Of a stretch of 64,000 bases of DNA, positions 16,323-26,673 are shown in pieces (within the stretch, counting starts at the first letter, position 1; each line of letters opens with the position of its first letter). The notes under the pieces are model-generated. The model worked only from the letters and a program-made list of their open reading frames with translations. It had not been told where the DNA came from and did no database searches. Both the position numbers and the translations under genes were made by a program. This stretch comes from VAXT01 sp963774625 (GTDB taxonomy: Bacteria > Actinomycetota > Thermoleophilia > Gaiellales > Gaiellaceae), in assembly GCA_963774625.1 (NCBI GenBank), contig CAVZFQ010000018.1:1-64000 (forward strand), read 5' to 3'.

Positions 16323-17060
16323 ATGACGGAACACAAGGTGGGAAGCCGCCAGGAGTGGGAAGCGGCTCGCGAAGAGCTGCTCCGGCGCGAGAAGGAACAC
16401 ACGCGGCTCGGTGACGACCTCGCGCAGCAACGGCGTGAGCTGCCATGGGTGCGGGTCGAGAAGGAGTACCGGTTTGACACCGACGAGGGGGCGAAAACGC
16501 TGGCGGAGCTCTTCGAAGGCCGGTCGCAGCTGCTCGTCTACCACTTCATGTTCGGGCCGAGCTACGAGGCGGGTTGCCCAACGTGCTCGTCGAGCGCCGA
16601 CGCAGTGAACGGCGTGCTCCCGCATCTCCACGCGGCCGGCGTGACGATGCTCTATGTCTCGCGCGCGCCGCTCGACCGTCTCCAGGCCTACAAGCGCAGG
16701 ATGGGCTGGAGCTTTCCGTGGGTCTCATCGGCGGAGAGCGACTTCAACTTCGACTTCGGCGTCTCGTACACCGACGAGCAGCTACGCGAAGGGATGGGGG
16801 CGCTCCTCGAGGGTGACGCGCCGCCGATCCTTAGCCACAACGCGAGTTCAAGCGGTACGGATGTCGCCGGCTACCTCTCGGAGGGCCCGGGTATGAGCGC
16901 CTTTGCTCTTCTCGACGGCGCCGTTCATCACACCTACTCCACGTACGCGCGCGGCCTGGAGTTCCTGATGGGCTACTACCCGATCCTCGACCGCGCACCG
17001 CTGGGCCGCAACGAGGGCGACTCGTCCGAGTTCTGGCTCCGTCGACACGACGAGTATTGA
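16323..17060 (+). CDS. DUF899 family thioredoxin-like protein (second member)
   Basis: 245 aa. ATG at 16323 is chosen because AAAGGAGG lies 8 bases before it; the upstream ATG at 16299 would place that site inside the gene. Shared family marks with the 8828 protein are ELLRREKEHTRLGDDLAQQRRELPW, LLVYHFMFG, a CPTC pair (CxxC) in AGCPTCSSSAD, and the tail HTYSTYARGLEFLMGYYPILD. Redox function is inferred from the fold; no substrate known. It stands alone between the ABM-like gene and the ABC exporter operon. Confidence 0.9.
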   Translation: MTEHKVGSRQEWEAAREELLRREKEHTRLGDDLAQQRRELPWVRVEKEYRFDTDEGAKTLAELFEGRSQLLVYHFMFGPSYEAGCPTCSSSADAVNGVLPHLHAAGVTMLYVSRAPLDRLQAYKRRMGWSFPWVSSAESDFNFDFGVSYTDEQLREGMGALLEGDAPPILSHNASSSGTDVAGYLSEGPGMSAFALLDGAVHHTYSTYARGLEFLMGYYPILDRAPLGRNEGDSSEFWLRRHDEY

Positions 17061-17178
17061 CACTCCCTCTCGGCGTGGTCGACTCGCCGGGCGTGACCCA
17101 TCTGAAGAACCGCGTCGTCAAGTAGAGAAGTCCGGCTTATCTCTACGATCACAGCGGGGCTCAGTCCCGCTCGAAACC

Positions 17179-18962
<1,784 letters not shown>

Positions 18963-18966
<4 letters not shown>

Positions 18967-20702
18967 GCGAGCTGCTGCCGATCGCGGACGGGCCGGAGCT
19001 GCGCCGGCAGGCGCGGATCCTCGGCGCTCGGCACAAGCGAGCGCTCCTGGGCGTCGTCGGACTCCACGCCATGGCGGCCACCGCCGGCCTCGCCGGGCCT
19101 CCGCTGCTGGGCCGCCTCGTCGACGCTGTCCAGCAGGGAACGACGACTGGATACGTCGACAAGCTGGTGGTCGTGCTGGCCGTCTTCCTGGTCGCGCAGA
19201 CGATCCTCACGTGGCTGGCGCGCCGCGCCTCGTTCGTCCTCTCCGAGCAGATCTTCGCCGAGTTGCGGGAGGACTTCATGCGCCGCGTGCTCGCCCTGCC
19301 GCTCTCGACCGTCGAGCGCGCGGGCACCGGCGACCTCGTGTCCCGCACGACAGCTGATGTCGACTCGCTTGCACGCACGATTCGCTTCGCGATTCCGGAG
19401 ACGCTGATCGCAGCCGTGACGACGGTCCTGACCGTGGCCGCGGCCGTCTGGGTCAATCCGCTGGCTGCGTTGCCCTGCATCGCCGGTGCCCCGGCTCTCT
19501 ACATCGGGACGCGCTGGTACCTCCGGCGCGCTCCGGCCGCCTACCTCTGGGAGCGCGCGTCGTACGCGACGCTCGCCGGCACCGTCGGGGAGACGGTCGA
19601 GGGCGGACGCACGATCGAGGCGCTCGGCCTGCGTGAGGAGCGCGTGCGGCGCATCGACGAGGACCTCGAGGAGGCTTTCCGCGCGGAGCGGCGCACGCTG
19701 CGTCTGCGCACGATCTGGTTCCCGACCGCGGAGTTCTCGTACGTGCTGCCGGTGGCGACGTCGCTGGCGTGGGGCGGCTGGCTCGTCTCTACAGGGCATG
19801 CGTCGATCGGCGAGGTGACGGCGATCGCTCTCTACGTCGTGCAACTGGCCGACCCGGTCGACCGGCTCGTTTCCTGGCTCGACGAGATTCAGGTCGGTGC
19901 GACGTCTTTCGCCCGCCTGGTGGGGATCGCCCGCGTTCCTCCCGACCGGACCGCCACCGACGACGAGCCCGAGAACGAGCGCCTAGCCGCCCAGGATGTG
20001 CGCTACGCGTACGTCGCCGATCGCGACGTGCTCCACGGGATCGACCTCGACCTGGAGCCGGGCGAGCGCGTGGCGATCGTCGGGCCCTCGGGGGCCGGGA
20101 AGTCGACCCTGGGCCGCTTGCTGGCGGGCATCCATCCGCCGCGGGAAGGGCGCGTTGAGGTCGGAGGAGTGCGCCTCGTCGACCTGCCGTTGGACATGCT
20201 GCGCACCGAGGTTGCGCTCGTCACGCAGGAGCAGCACGTGTTCGTCGGCACGCTCGCCGAGAATCTCCGGCTGGCCAGGCCGGGCTCGTCGGACGAGCAG
20301 CTGGAACAGGCACTGGTCGCGGTCGACGCCCGGGAGTGGACGGAGGCGCTCCCCGAGGGGATGGAGACCGTAGTCGGCGCGGGCGGCTACCCGCTCACCC
20401 CGGCGCAGGCGCAGCAGGTCGCCCTCGCGCGGCTCGTACTCGCCGATCCGCACACGCTCGTGCTGGACGAGGCGACCTCGCTCCTCGACCCGCGCGCGGC
20501 GCGGCACCTCGAGCGTTCGCTCGCCTCCGTGCTACGGGGCCGGACGGTGGTCGCGATCGCTCACCGGCTGCATACAGCGCACGACGCCGATCGCGTCGCC
20601 GTGGTCGAACAGGGCCTGCTGTCGGAACTGGGAACGCACGACGAGCTCGTCGAGCACGAGGGCTCCTACGCAGCCCTCTGGGATTCCTGGCACGGCAGCT
20701 GA
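18963..20702 (+). CDS. ABC exporter half-transporter, catalytic subunit
   Basis: 579 aa with an N-terminal exporter domain (about 25-320) and an ATPase domain. Walker A GPSGAGKST (374-382), Q-loop Gln 422, Walker B LVLDEATS (Glu 503) and H-loop His 534 are canonical, but the signature reads LTPAQAQQ (478-485) instead of LSGGQ. Together with the preceding gene this gives one complete composite site (this Walker A with the partner's signature) and one dead site. The GTG start at 18963 overlaps the partner's stop (GTGA), so the two are translated together. Drug, lipid or peptide export is possible. Confidence 0.93.
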
Positions 20703-20705
20703 GGG

Positions 20706-21581
20706 CTAGCGGACGAGAACGCGTCGCTCGTACCGGGACAGCGTCCCCTCGTCGAGCGTGTAGACGATCGGGTCGGCCAGGAGGACGTCTTCCGAGAGGT
20801 GAGCCTTCAGCCTCGCCACCAGTAGCTCCTCGGCCAGCCACTCCATCGTCGGAGCGACATCGGCGCGCCCGCGCACGAGCCAGGTGCCTTCGCCGAGCTC
20901 GCGCTCCTCGACGACATGGGGTGCCCGCAGGAACCGCGCCTCGCCGACCGGCGAGCGCCGCCACACGGTGTCGATCGCGTTCCGGGCCGCCTCCGCGTCG
21001 CTGGTCAGGATCTCGATCGTGTAGCGCCGATAGCCGCCCGGGCTGCGGACCGCGGCGATGATCTGCGAGTTCGGGATGTAGGCGCGGTCGCCGTTCAGCG
21101 AACGGATCACGGTGGTCCGCAGCCCGAACTGCTCGACGATCCCGGCGACCTGGGCCGGCTCGATACGCACGAAATCGCCCACGCTGTACCAGCGCTCGAA
21201 ACCGATGAGCGTTCCCGCGATCACGTCCATCAGGAAGCGCTGTGCACCGAAGCCGACGATGATGAGGACGAGCGCCGACCCGCCGATCGCGGTCACGGTG
21301 TCCGGGAGAAACGCGCTGGCGACGAGGATGATGACGGCGATCGCGGCGACGTACGGGGTCGCCGTCGCGAGCAGCGCGAGCGCGGTCTCGCCCCGGCGCA
21401 GCCGCGCGAGCTCGCGCTCCTCCTTCGGGTGGCGGGCCTCCAACCGGGCGACGACGAACCGCAGGAGACGCGAGATGAGGAAAGCAGCGACGATGGCTGC
21501 GACGCACCACAGCAGCTTGTCGTACCGGTCGGAGAGGATCGCGAAGATCATGCTGGAGACGGTACCGAGTTCGCCCCGCAT
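20706..21581 (-). CDS. MscS-family mechanosensitive channel
   Basis: 291 aa. Two or three membrane helices (about 19-36, 74-92, 98-122) precede the MscS core: VGFGAQRFLMDVIAGTLI is the pore-lining TM3 region, followed by the beta domain (WYSVGDFVRIE, GIVEQFGLRTTVIRSLNG, AYIPNSQI) and the alpha/beta C-terminal domain. The channel would release osmolytes on membrane tension. Start ATG 21581 or 21551; neither has a good ribosome site. The inverted repeat at 21588-21603 sits right against the first start, so expression may be controlled there. Convergent with the ABC operon, 3 bases apart. Confidence 0.92.
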   Translation of the reverse strand: MRGELGTVSSMIFAILSDRYDKLLWCVAAIVAAFLISRLLRFVVARLEARHPKEERELARLRRGETALALLATATPYVAAIAVIILVASAFLPDTVTAIGGSALVLIIVGFGAQRFLMDVIAGTLIGFERWYSVGDFVRIEPAQVAGIVEQFGLRTTVIRSLNGDRAYIPNSQIIAAVRSPGGYRRYTIEILTSDAEAARNAIDTVWRRSPVGEARFLRAPHVVEERELGEGTWLVRGRADVAPTMEWLAEELLVARLKAHLSEDVLLADPIVYTLDEGTLSRYERRVLVR

Positions 21582-21587
21582 GGGCGA

Positions 21588-21628
21588 TTGACGGATCAGT
21601 CAACAAATCTCTCGACTGATTGGTCAGT
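21588..21628. promoter_or_regulatory. paired inverted repeats between mscS-like and subtilase genes
   Basis: TTGAC-N6-GTCAA (21588-21603) is followed by ACTGA-N4-TCAGT (21615-21628), their centres 26 bases apart. They lie in a strikingly AT-rich 209-base divergent intergenic region (21582-21790). The shape resembles a double operator of a TetR- or MarR-type repressor; no such regulator is encoded in the window. Confidence 0.5.
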
Positions 21629-21790
21629 CAATTTAAGCCATCGGCAGAGATAAATCGGTAGAAAACGAGGCGGCAATCTATCGCTATCTTTTCCGGTTTG
21701 AATTAGCCCAGCCAAGGGTAAAAAATTCCGCGTCTTCTTCGCCCGCGTCCAGTGGGCGACCCCTTAGGTACCAATCGGGAGGGCTGAGAG

Positions 21791-24166
21791 TTGAGTCATT
21801 CAATCCGCTGGACGCGGTGGGCGCTCATGACGTGGATCGTCTTCGCGCTCCTCGCCGCAGTGACGGTCGCGATGGCCTCGGCATCGGGCAGGGAGGCCTG
21901 GGTCCAAAAGGTCGACGGTGCGGTGCTCGCTGCCGCCGGGGACGGACAGGCCGACTTCGTCGTCGACCTCGGCCCTCGGGCCGATCTGAGCGGCGCCGCC
22001 TCGTTCACGGACAAAGAGGCGAAGGGTCGCTACGTCTACCGGCAACTGACGGCGGTCGCAAACCAGACTCAGCCCGCCGTGGTCGCCGCGCTGAGCGAGC
22101 ATGGAGCCAGGGCCCAGCGGTTCTGGGTGTCCAACGTGGTCGTGGCCTCAGGCAATCTCGACGCGCTGCAGGCTGTGGCGGGGCGCGCCGACGTCGATCA
22201 TGTCTACGCGGTGGGCAAGGGACGGCTCGAGCCGCCGGTGCCCGTCAATCCTCCCGGTGGCATCACGGGCGGTGACGCCGTGGAAACGGTCTTCGACAGC
22301 ATCGCCCTCGTCAAGGCCGACCAGGCCTGGGAGCTCGGTTACCGCGGCCAGGGCGTGGTCGTGGCCGGCGCCGACACCGGAGTGCGCTGGACGCACGAGG
22401 CGCTCCAGAGCAAGTACCGCGGCTGGAACGGGACGGCCGCCAACCACAACTACAACTGGCATGACGCGATCCACAACCCGGACCCGGCAAACCTCTGCGG
22501 AGCCTCGTCGCCGACACCGTGTGACGACGACAACCTTCTGGGAGGCGGTCACGGCACGCACACCGTCGGCACGATGGTCGGCACCGGGCCCGAACGCGCG
22601 GGCGAGAAGAACGAGATCGGCATGGCGCCCGACGCGAAGTGGATCGCCTGTCGCAACATGACGCACGGCGTCGGCGCCGTCCCCACGTATCTCGAATGCA
22701 TGCAGTGGTTCATCGCGCCGATGGACGGGAACGGGCAGAGCCCCGACCCCTCGAAGGCGCCGCACGTCGTCAACAACTCGTGGGGCTGCGTCGAGGTCTG
22801 CCCGCCCCCGCTGCTGCGTGACGCGCTGCAGGCGAGCCGCGCGGCCGGGATCTTCTACGCGGTCTCTGCGGGGAACGACGGCGGCGAGGGTGGCGCCTAC
22901 GTTTGCAGCTCGATCTACCACCCGCTCGCCCGGTACCCGGAGGCGTTCTCCGTGGGCGCGACGACGTGGACGACGGACTCGATCGCGGACTTCTCGAGCC
23001 GCGGCCCGGCGCTCCTCGGCGACCCGCCGAACCAGGTGCTCCTCACCAAGCCGAACATCTCGGCGCCGGGCGTCACCATCCGCTCGGCCTTACGGGCCAA
23101 CGACTCGACCTACGGCAACCTGAGCGGGACGAGCATGGCCGGGCCGCACGTCGCCGGCCTCGTCGCTCTGATCATCTCCGCGAACCCGGCACTCGCCGGC
23201 AACGTCGACCGGATCGAGGACATCATCGAGCAGACCGCGGTCCGCAAGACGACGACCGAGATGTGCGGGCTCGACTCGCCCACGCAGATCCCGAACAACA
23301 CGTACGGGTGGGGCCGCATCGACGCCCTGGCCGCGGTGCAGCAGGCGGTCGCGGAGCGGCCTGACCTCCAGGTGACCGGCATCGACGTCGTGAACAACCG
23401 GCCGCAGGAGCACCGCGCCACGATCACGGCCACGGTGGCAAACACCGGCGCCATGGCGGCCGGCACGTCGAGGACCGAGTTCCTGGTCGACGGCACACAG
23501 GTGCTCGCGCTCGTCGACACCGGGCCGGTCGCGCCGGGGCAGACACGAAACGTCTCCGTCGTCTGGAACACGAAGCACGTGGCCAATGGCCCGCACCAAA
23601 TCACGGTCACGGCCGACCGGACCGGCCAGGTCGCGGAGCGGTCTGAGACGAACAACTCGCGCACCGTCACCCGCACCGTCCAGGGCAACCACGTGAGGAA
23701 CGGCTCCTTCGAAAACGGCAGCGGATCGCCTGACGAGTGGTCCGGCAGTAGCACCGGGGCCGGCTCGTCCTCCTGGAGCGACGGTGGAAGCGATGGGGCG
23801 AAAAGCGCGTCGGCGACCGGTAACGGCGGGAACGCGGCCATCCTGGGCTCGCCCGCGTGGACGAGCTCTCCGATCCCGGTCACACCCGGAACGCCGATGA
23901 GCCTCGAGGTGTCGGCTCTGGCCGCCGGTAGTTCGTCACCGGCCTCGGCGGGGCTCGTCTATCTCGGCCCGCTCGGCGAGGTGCTCGGCAGCGCAAACCT
24001 CGTGACGGTCCCACTCGGGACGGACGCGTTCACGGCGTTCGCGCAGTCGGTGACCATCCCGGCAGGAGTGGCCCAGCTTCGCGTCGTGCTGAGGGGCTTT
24101 GCGCCCACCGATCTCGCGACCGGAGGCACCGTCAAGTTCGACGACGTCGGGCTCTACGTTCGCTGA
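21791..24166 (+). CDS. secreted S8 subtilisin-family peptidase with CARDB domain
   Basis: 791 aa exported protease. Signal peptide at residues about 8-32; a propeptide-like region to about 145; the catalytic domain has Asp 195 (VAGADTGVRW), His 254 (GGGHGTHTVG) and Ser 448 (LSGTSMAGPHVAG), with oxyanion Asn 362 (SAGNDGG). Residues about 525-625 form a CARDB-type beta domain (RPDLQVTGIDVVNN, then QVAERSETNNSRTVTR), and the tail is a carbohydrate-binding-like sandwich (NHVRNGSFENGSGSPDEWSG onward). TTG start at 21791 behind a GGGAGGG site. An AT-rich upstream region with paired operators suggests regulated expression. Confidence 0.95.
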   Translation: MSHSIRWTRWALMTWIVFALLAAVTVAMASASGREAWVQKVDGAVLAAAGDGQADFVVDLGPRADLSGAASFTDKEAKGRYVYRQLTAVANQTQPAVVAALSEHGARAQRFWVSNVVVASGNLDALQAVAGRADVDHVYAVGKGRLEPPVPVNPPGGITGGDAVETVFDSIALVKADQAWELGYRGQGVVVAGADTGVRWTHEALQSKYRGWNGTAANHNYNWHDAIHNPDPANLCGASSPTPCDDDNLLGGGHGTHTVGTMVGTGPERAGEKNEIGMAPDAKWIACRNMTHGVGAVPTYLECMQWFIAPMDGNGQSPDPSKAPHVVNNSWGCVEVCPPPLLRDALQASRAAGIFYAVSAGNDGGEGGAYVCSSIYHPLARYPEAFSVGATTWTTDSIADFSSRGPALLGDPPNQVLLTKPNISAPGVTIRSALRANDSTYGNLSGTSMAGPHVAGLVALIISANPALAGNVDRIEDIIEQTAVRKTTTEMCGLDSPTQIPNNTYGWGRIDALAAVQQAVAERPDLQVTGIDVVNNRPQEHRATITATVANTGAMAAGTSRTEFLVDGTQVLALVDTGPVAPGQTRNVSVVWNTKHVANGPHQITVTADRTGQVAERSETNNSRTVTRTVQGNHVRNGSFENGSGSPDEWSGSSTGAGSSSWSDGGSDGAKSASATGNGGNAAILGSPAWTSSPIPVTPGTPMSLEVSALAAGSSSPASAGLVYLGPLGEVLGSANLVTVPLGTDAFTAFAQSVTIPAGVAQLRVVLRGFAPTDLATGGTVKFDDVGLYVR

Positions 24167-24178
24167 CGGCCGAATGGA

Positions 24179-24217
24179 GGGCGGTGCCGTAGTCGCAACG
24201 GCACCGTCCTCTTTTCT
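24179..24217. terminator. rho-independent terminator after the subtilase gene
   Basis: CGGTGCCGT (24182-24190) pairs with ACGGCACCG (24198-24206), followed by TCCTCTTTTCTC. It also sits at the 3' end of the leftward DUF2017 gene and may serve both directions. Confidence 0.75.
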
Positions 24218-24681
24218 CAGGGCGAGAGCGCCTCGACGAACTGCTCCTGCAGCCACGTGAGGTAGGCGTAGACGGCGAGCTGCCGCCCGCGCTCGCTCGT
24301 GTCGACCTCGAGCTCGAAGTCGGTCTCCTCGGTGACGTCGAGTCGCGTGCCGAGCACGAGCCGCAGGTCGTTCAGGCCCCGGAGCCACGCGTCGGCTTCC
24401 TCTGCGCTCAGGGTCTTCTCGGACAGCGTGGCGCGCACGATGTCGAGCGCCTCCGCACGGCCTGCAACGAGCTGGTCGCGCACGAGGAGCCGATACTGCT
24501 CCTCGCTCTCCGGATCGGCGTGCGCCGGGGGAAAGAGCCTTCGGACCGCGGGGTCGTCAGGATCGACGAGCAGGTCCGCGAGGTCGTCGTACAGGGAGCG
24601 CAGCAGCATGCGCTCGCCGTCGCCGAGCCGTAGCCCGAACCGGCCGTCGCGTCTCTTCACGATCTGTCGCGAGAAGAACAT
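24217..24681 (-). CDS. DUF2017 family protein
   Basis: 154 aa, the family's usual length. Recognisable blocks are an N-terminal basic strand pair (FSRQIVKRRDGRFGLRLG), ERMLLRSLYDDLADLL, DPAVRRLFPPAH, DAWLRGLNDLRLVLGTRLDV and VYAYLTWLQEQFVEAL. The family is known for standing next to clpS in actinobacteria, as here, where only 3 bases separate the genes; a shared role in ClpAP/ClpCP-dependent degradation is therefore suspected but not shown. No signal peptide. It follows clpS and is translated from ATG at 24681. Confidence 0.93.
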   Translation of the reverse strand: MFFSRQIVKRRDGRFGLRLGDGERMLLRSLYDDLADLLVDPDDPAVRRLFPPAHADPESEEQYRLLVRDQLVAGRAEALDIVRATLSEKTLSAEEADAWLRGLNDLRLVLGTRLDVTEETDFELEVDTSERGRQLAVYAYLTWLQEQFVEALSP

Positions 24682-24684
24682 TTT

Positions 24685-24984
24685 TTAGTCCTGCCGCATC
24701 GTGGCCCACAGGCCGTGGGCATGGAGCCGGGCCACGTCGTGCTCCGACTTCTCGCGGCTGCCGCTCGAGACGACCGCCTTGCCTTCGTTGTGCACCTGGA
24801 GCATGAGTTTCGTGGCTCGCGCGAGGTTGTAGCCGAAGAGCTTCTGGAGGACGAGGGTCACGTAGGACATGAGGTTGATGGGGTCGTTCCAGACGATCAC
24901 GACCCAGGGCCGGTCGTACTCGCGCTCGTCGGCGGAATCCGGCTGCTCGATCTCGACCTCCGCTGGAGCGAGAGTCGTGCTCAT
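24685..24984 (-). CDS. clpS: ATP-dependent Clp protease adaptor ClpS
   Basis: 99 aa. ClpS binds proteins with N-degron residues and passes them to the Clp ATPase. The core is complete: PWVVIVWNDPINLMSYVTLV (with the Asp-Pro-xNxM signature), LFGYNLARATKLMLQVHNEG (the His of the substrate pocket region) and GSREKSEHDVARLHAHGLWATM. ATG at 24984 begins the flexible N-terminal tail and fits family length; an ATG 33 bases upstream would add a basic extension. First gene of a pair with DUF2017. Confidence 0.96.
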   Translation of the reverse strand: MSTTLAPAEVEIEQPDSADEREYDRPWVVIVWNDPINLMSYVTLVLQKLFGYNLARATKLMLQVHNEGKAVVSSGSREKSEHDVARLHAHGLWATMRQD

Positions 24985-25004
24985 GGCCGAATTGTGGCGA
25001 ACAG

Positions 25005-25032
25005 AAAAGGCCCGCACTGAGGCGGGCCTTTT
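25005..25032 (-). terminator. rho-independent terminator of the 25051-25443 gene
   Basis: GGCCCGC and GCGGGCC (7-bp stem, 6-base loop) are flanked by AAAA on one side and TTTT on the other. Read leftward it ends the small secreted-protein gene 18 bases after its stop, ahead of clpS. It could also work rightward. Confidence 0.85.
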
Positions 25033-25050
25033 CGAGCGGGTGGAGGCGAA

Positions 25051-25443
25051 CTAGAAGGAGAGAGAGCCGCGGCAGGTCTCGCCGCCGGCGAGCGCGCGGG
25101 CCGTCGCGACGATGCGGTCCGTGCCCGGCCGGTTGGCCAGCATCCTGCGGGCCTCGAACGAGCCACTCGGCGCGACCGTCCGGCGGATCCCGGAGAACAC
25201 GGTCCTGCCGTTCTGGACGATCGTCACGCGCCAGCTGCGGCCGACGCGGTTCTGGTCGACCTCGAACTCGGTCTCCAGTCGCCCGTTGTCCAGATGTGTC
25301 TTCAGCTTCCAGTCCGTCGCACCGGAGCAGTTGCCCTGCCTGATGACCTCGCGGCCCTTGTCGCTGCCGGCGAAGGCGCCCGGCGCGAAGGCGAGCAGGG
25401 CGAGCGCCAGGACTGAGAGTGAGATGAGCGTGAGCTTTTGCAT
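25051..25443 (-). CDS. small secreted protein of unknown function
   Basis: 130 aa with a clear signal peptide (hydrophobic residues 5-24, cleavage near AFAGSD). The mature 100-odd residues contain two cysteines (in GNCSGATDWK and GETCRGSL) that could join the two ends, and several predicted strands (DWKLKTHLDNGRLETEFEVD, SWRVTIVQNGRTVFSG), suggesting a compact beta protein. No family recognised. ATG at 25443 follows AAGGAGG, one of the best ribosome sites in the window, and a rho-independent terminator follows, so it is likely a well-expressed single gene. Confidence 0.8.
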   Translation of the reverse strand: MQKLTLISLSVLALALLAFAPGAFAGSDKGREVIRQGNCSGATDWKLKTHLDNGRLETEFEVDQNRVGRSWRVTIVQNGRTVFSGIRRTVAPSGSFEARRMLANRPGTDRIVATARALAGGETCRGSLSF

Positions 25444-25507
25444 TCGAATCCTCCTTGGGTTGGCTCCACCCTAGGAAGGCGCGCTTAAAGCCCGGGATTC
25501 GGTTCGG

Positions 25508-25744
25508 TTAAGCCTTCGTACGTCGTCGCGAGACGAGTCCCCAGGCGGAGACGAGCGTCCACGCGAGCTCCAAAAGGAAGAATCCCCACAGTTCTTCGAC
25601 CCACGCGATGACGCCCAGGACGACGGCCCCGACCAGGTTCGGGATCAGGTACGCGTACGACCGCTGGTCGATGACCCCGAACTGGGCGAGCGCGTAGGCG
25701 ACCAGGATCGCCAGAGCGCCGGCAATCTGGATTGCTTCGCTCAT
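25508..25744 (-). CDS. CBU_0592-like small membrane protein
   Basis: 78 aa with two or three membrane helices: IQIAGALAILVAYALAQFGV, YLIPNLVGAVVLGVIAW, and FFLLELAWTLVSAWGLV. The pattern (helix, Q-G turn, LIPNLVGA, then a Glu within LLELAW) matches the CBU_0592 family of small membrane proteins of unknown role. ATG at 25744. Divergent from the lipoprotein hydrolase gene with only 9 bases between, so the two promoters overlap each other's coding start. Confidence 0.75.
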   Translation of the reverse strand: MSEAIQIAGALAILVAYALAQFGVIDQRSYAYLIPNLVGAVVLGVIAWVEELWGFFLLELAWTLVSAWGLVSRRRTKA

Positions 25745-25753
25745 ACTCCCGTG

Positions 25754-26671
25754 ATGCCCAAACGTATCGGCCTCGTCCTCATGCTCGTTCTTCTCGTCGC
25801 CGGCTGCGGGGGCGACTCCAAGCCAGAGGTGCGCGGCCCCTTCGACTACGACAGCGACGCCTCGCTCGAGTTCCAGGACAAGGGGCGGGTCAACCGCAAC
25901 TATCCGATCGAGATCCGCGACGTCTCCTACGCGAGCCCGGGCGGCGACGACCGGGTGACAGCCTTTCTCGTCAAGCCGCCGGGCAAGGGCCCGTTCCCCG
26001 GAGTGATCCTCACGCACGGGGCGGGCGGGGATCGCCGGCAGCTGGTCGTCCAGGCGACCTGGCTGGCCGGGCGCGGCGCGGCGGCGCTGGTCGTCGACTC
26101 GCCGTTCGCCCGCAACCCTGGGATCCAGTTCCCCGAGGGCATACCCGGGCTGCGGGTCGAGCGTGACCTGATCGTGAAGAACGTCCAGGAGCTGCGGAGA
26201 GCAGTCGACGTCCTGGAGGAGCACGGTGGAGTCGAGGACGAGAAGATCGGCTACATCGGCTATAGCGCGGGGGCGCGCACCGGCGCGATCCTGGCCGGCA
26301 ACGAGGACCGGATCGACGCCTATGCCTTCCTCTCCGGTGGCTCCGCTCCGGTCTCCGAGGTCACGAAGGCCGCGCCGCCGGACGTGCGCTCGGACGTGGC
26401 GGCGATCCTCACCGAGGTCGATCCGCTGCGGCACATCCGCGAGGCCGCGCCGGCGAAGCTCCGCTTTCAGAACGGCCGGAGGGACGAGGTCGTCCCGCGG
26501 GCGGCTCTGCTCGCCATGTACCGCGCTGCCAGCAAGCCGAAGGAGATCCGCTGGTACGACGCGACGCACGAGCCGACCGCCGCCGTCTATCGCGACACGC
26601 TGTCCTGGCTGACCCAGGAGCTCGAGCTCCAGACCCAGCCCGTCGTCAAGGGCGCCAAGATCGGCCCCTGA
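25754..26671 (+). CDS. lipoprotein alpha/beta hydrolase
   Basis: 305 aa. The first 18 residues form a lipoprotein signal ending LLVAGC, with Cys 18 the likely lipidation site. The rest is an alpha/beta hydrolase of the dienelactone-hydrolase/acetyl-xylan-esterase type: VILTHGAGGDRR (oxyanion), IGYIGYSAGARTGAI (nucleophile Ser in G-Y-S-A-G), FQNGRRDEVVP (Asp) and YDATHEPT (His). The substrate is unknown; the location would be the outer face of the membrane. ATG at 25754 (or the GTG just before). The stop is directly followed by the DUF1206 gene, suggesting an operon. Confidence 0.88.
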   Translation: MPKRIGLVLMLVLLVAGCGGDSKPEVRGPFDYDSDASLEFQDKGRVNRNYPIEIRDVSYASPGGDDRVTAFLVKPPGKGPFPGVILTHGAGGDRRQLVVQATWLAGRGAAALVVDSPFARNPGIQFPEGIPGLRVERDLIVKNVQELRRAVDVLEEHGGVEDEKIGYIGYSAGARTGAILAGNEDRIDAYAFLSGGSAPVSEVTKAAPPDVRSDVAAILTEVDPLRHIREAAPAKLRFQNGRRDEVVPRAALLAMYRAASKPKEIRWYDATHEPTAAVYRDTLSWLTQELELQTQPVVKGAKIGP

Positions 26672-26673
26672 GG

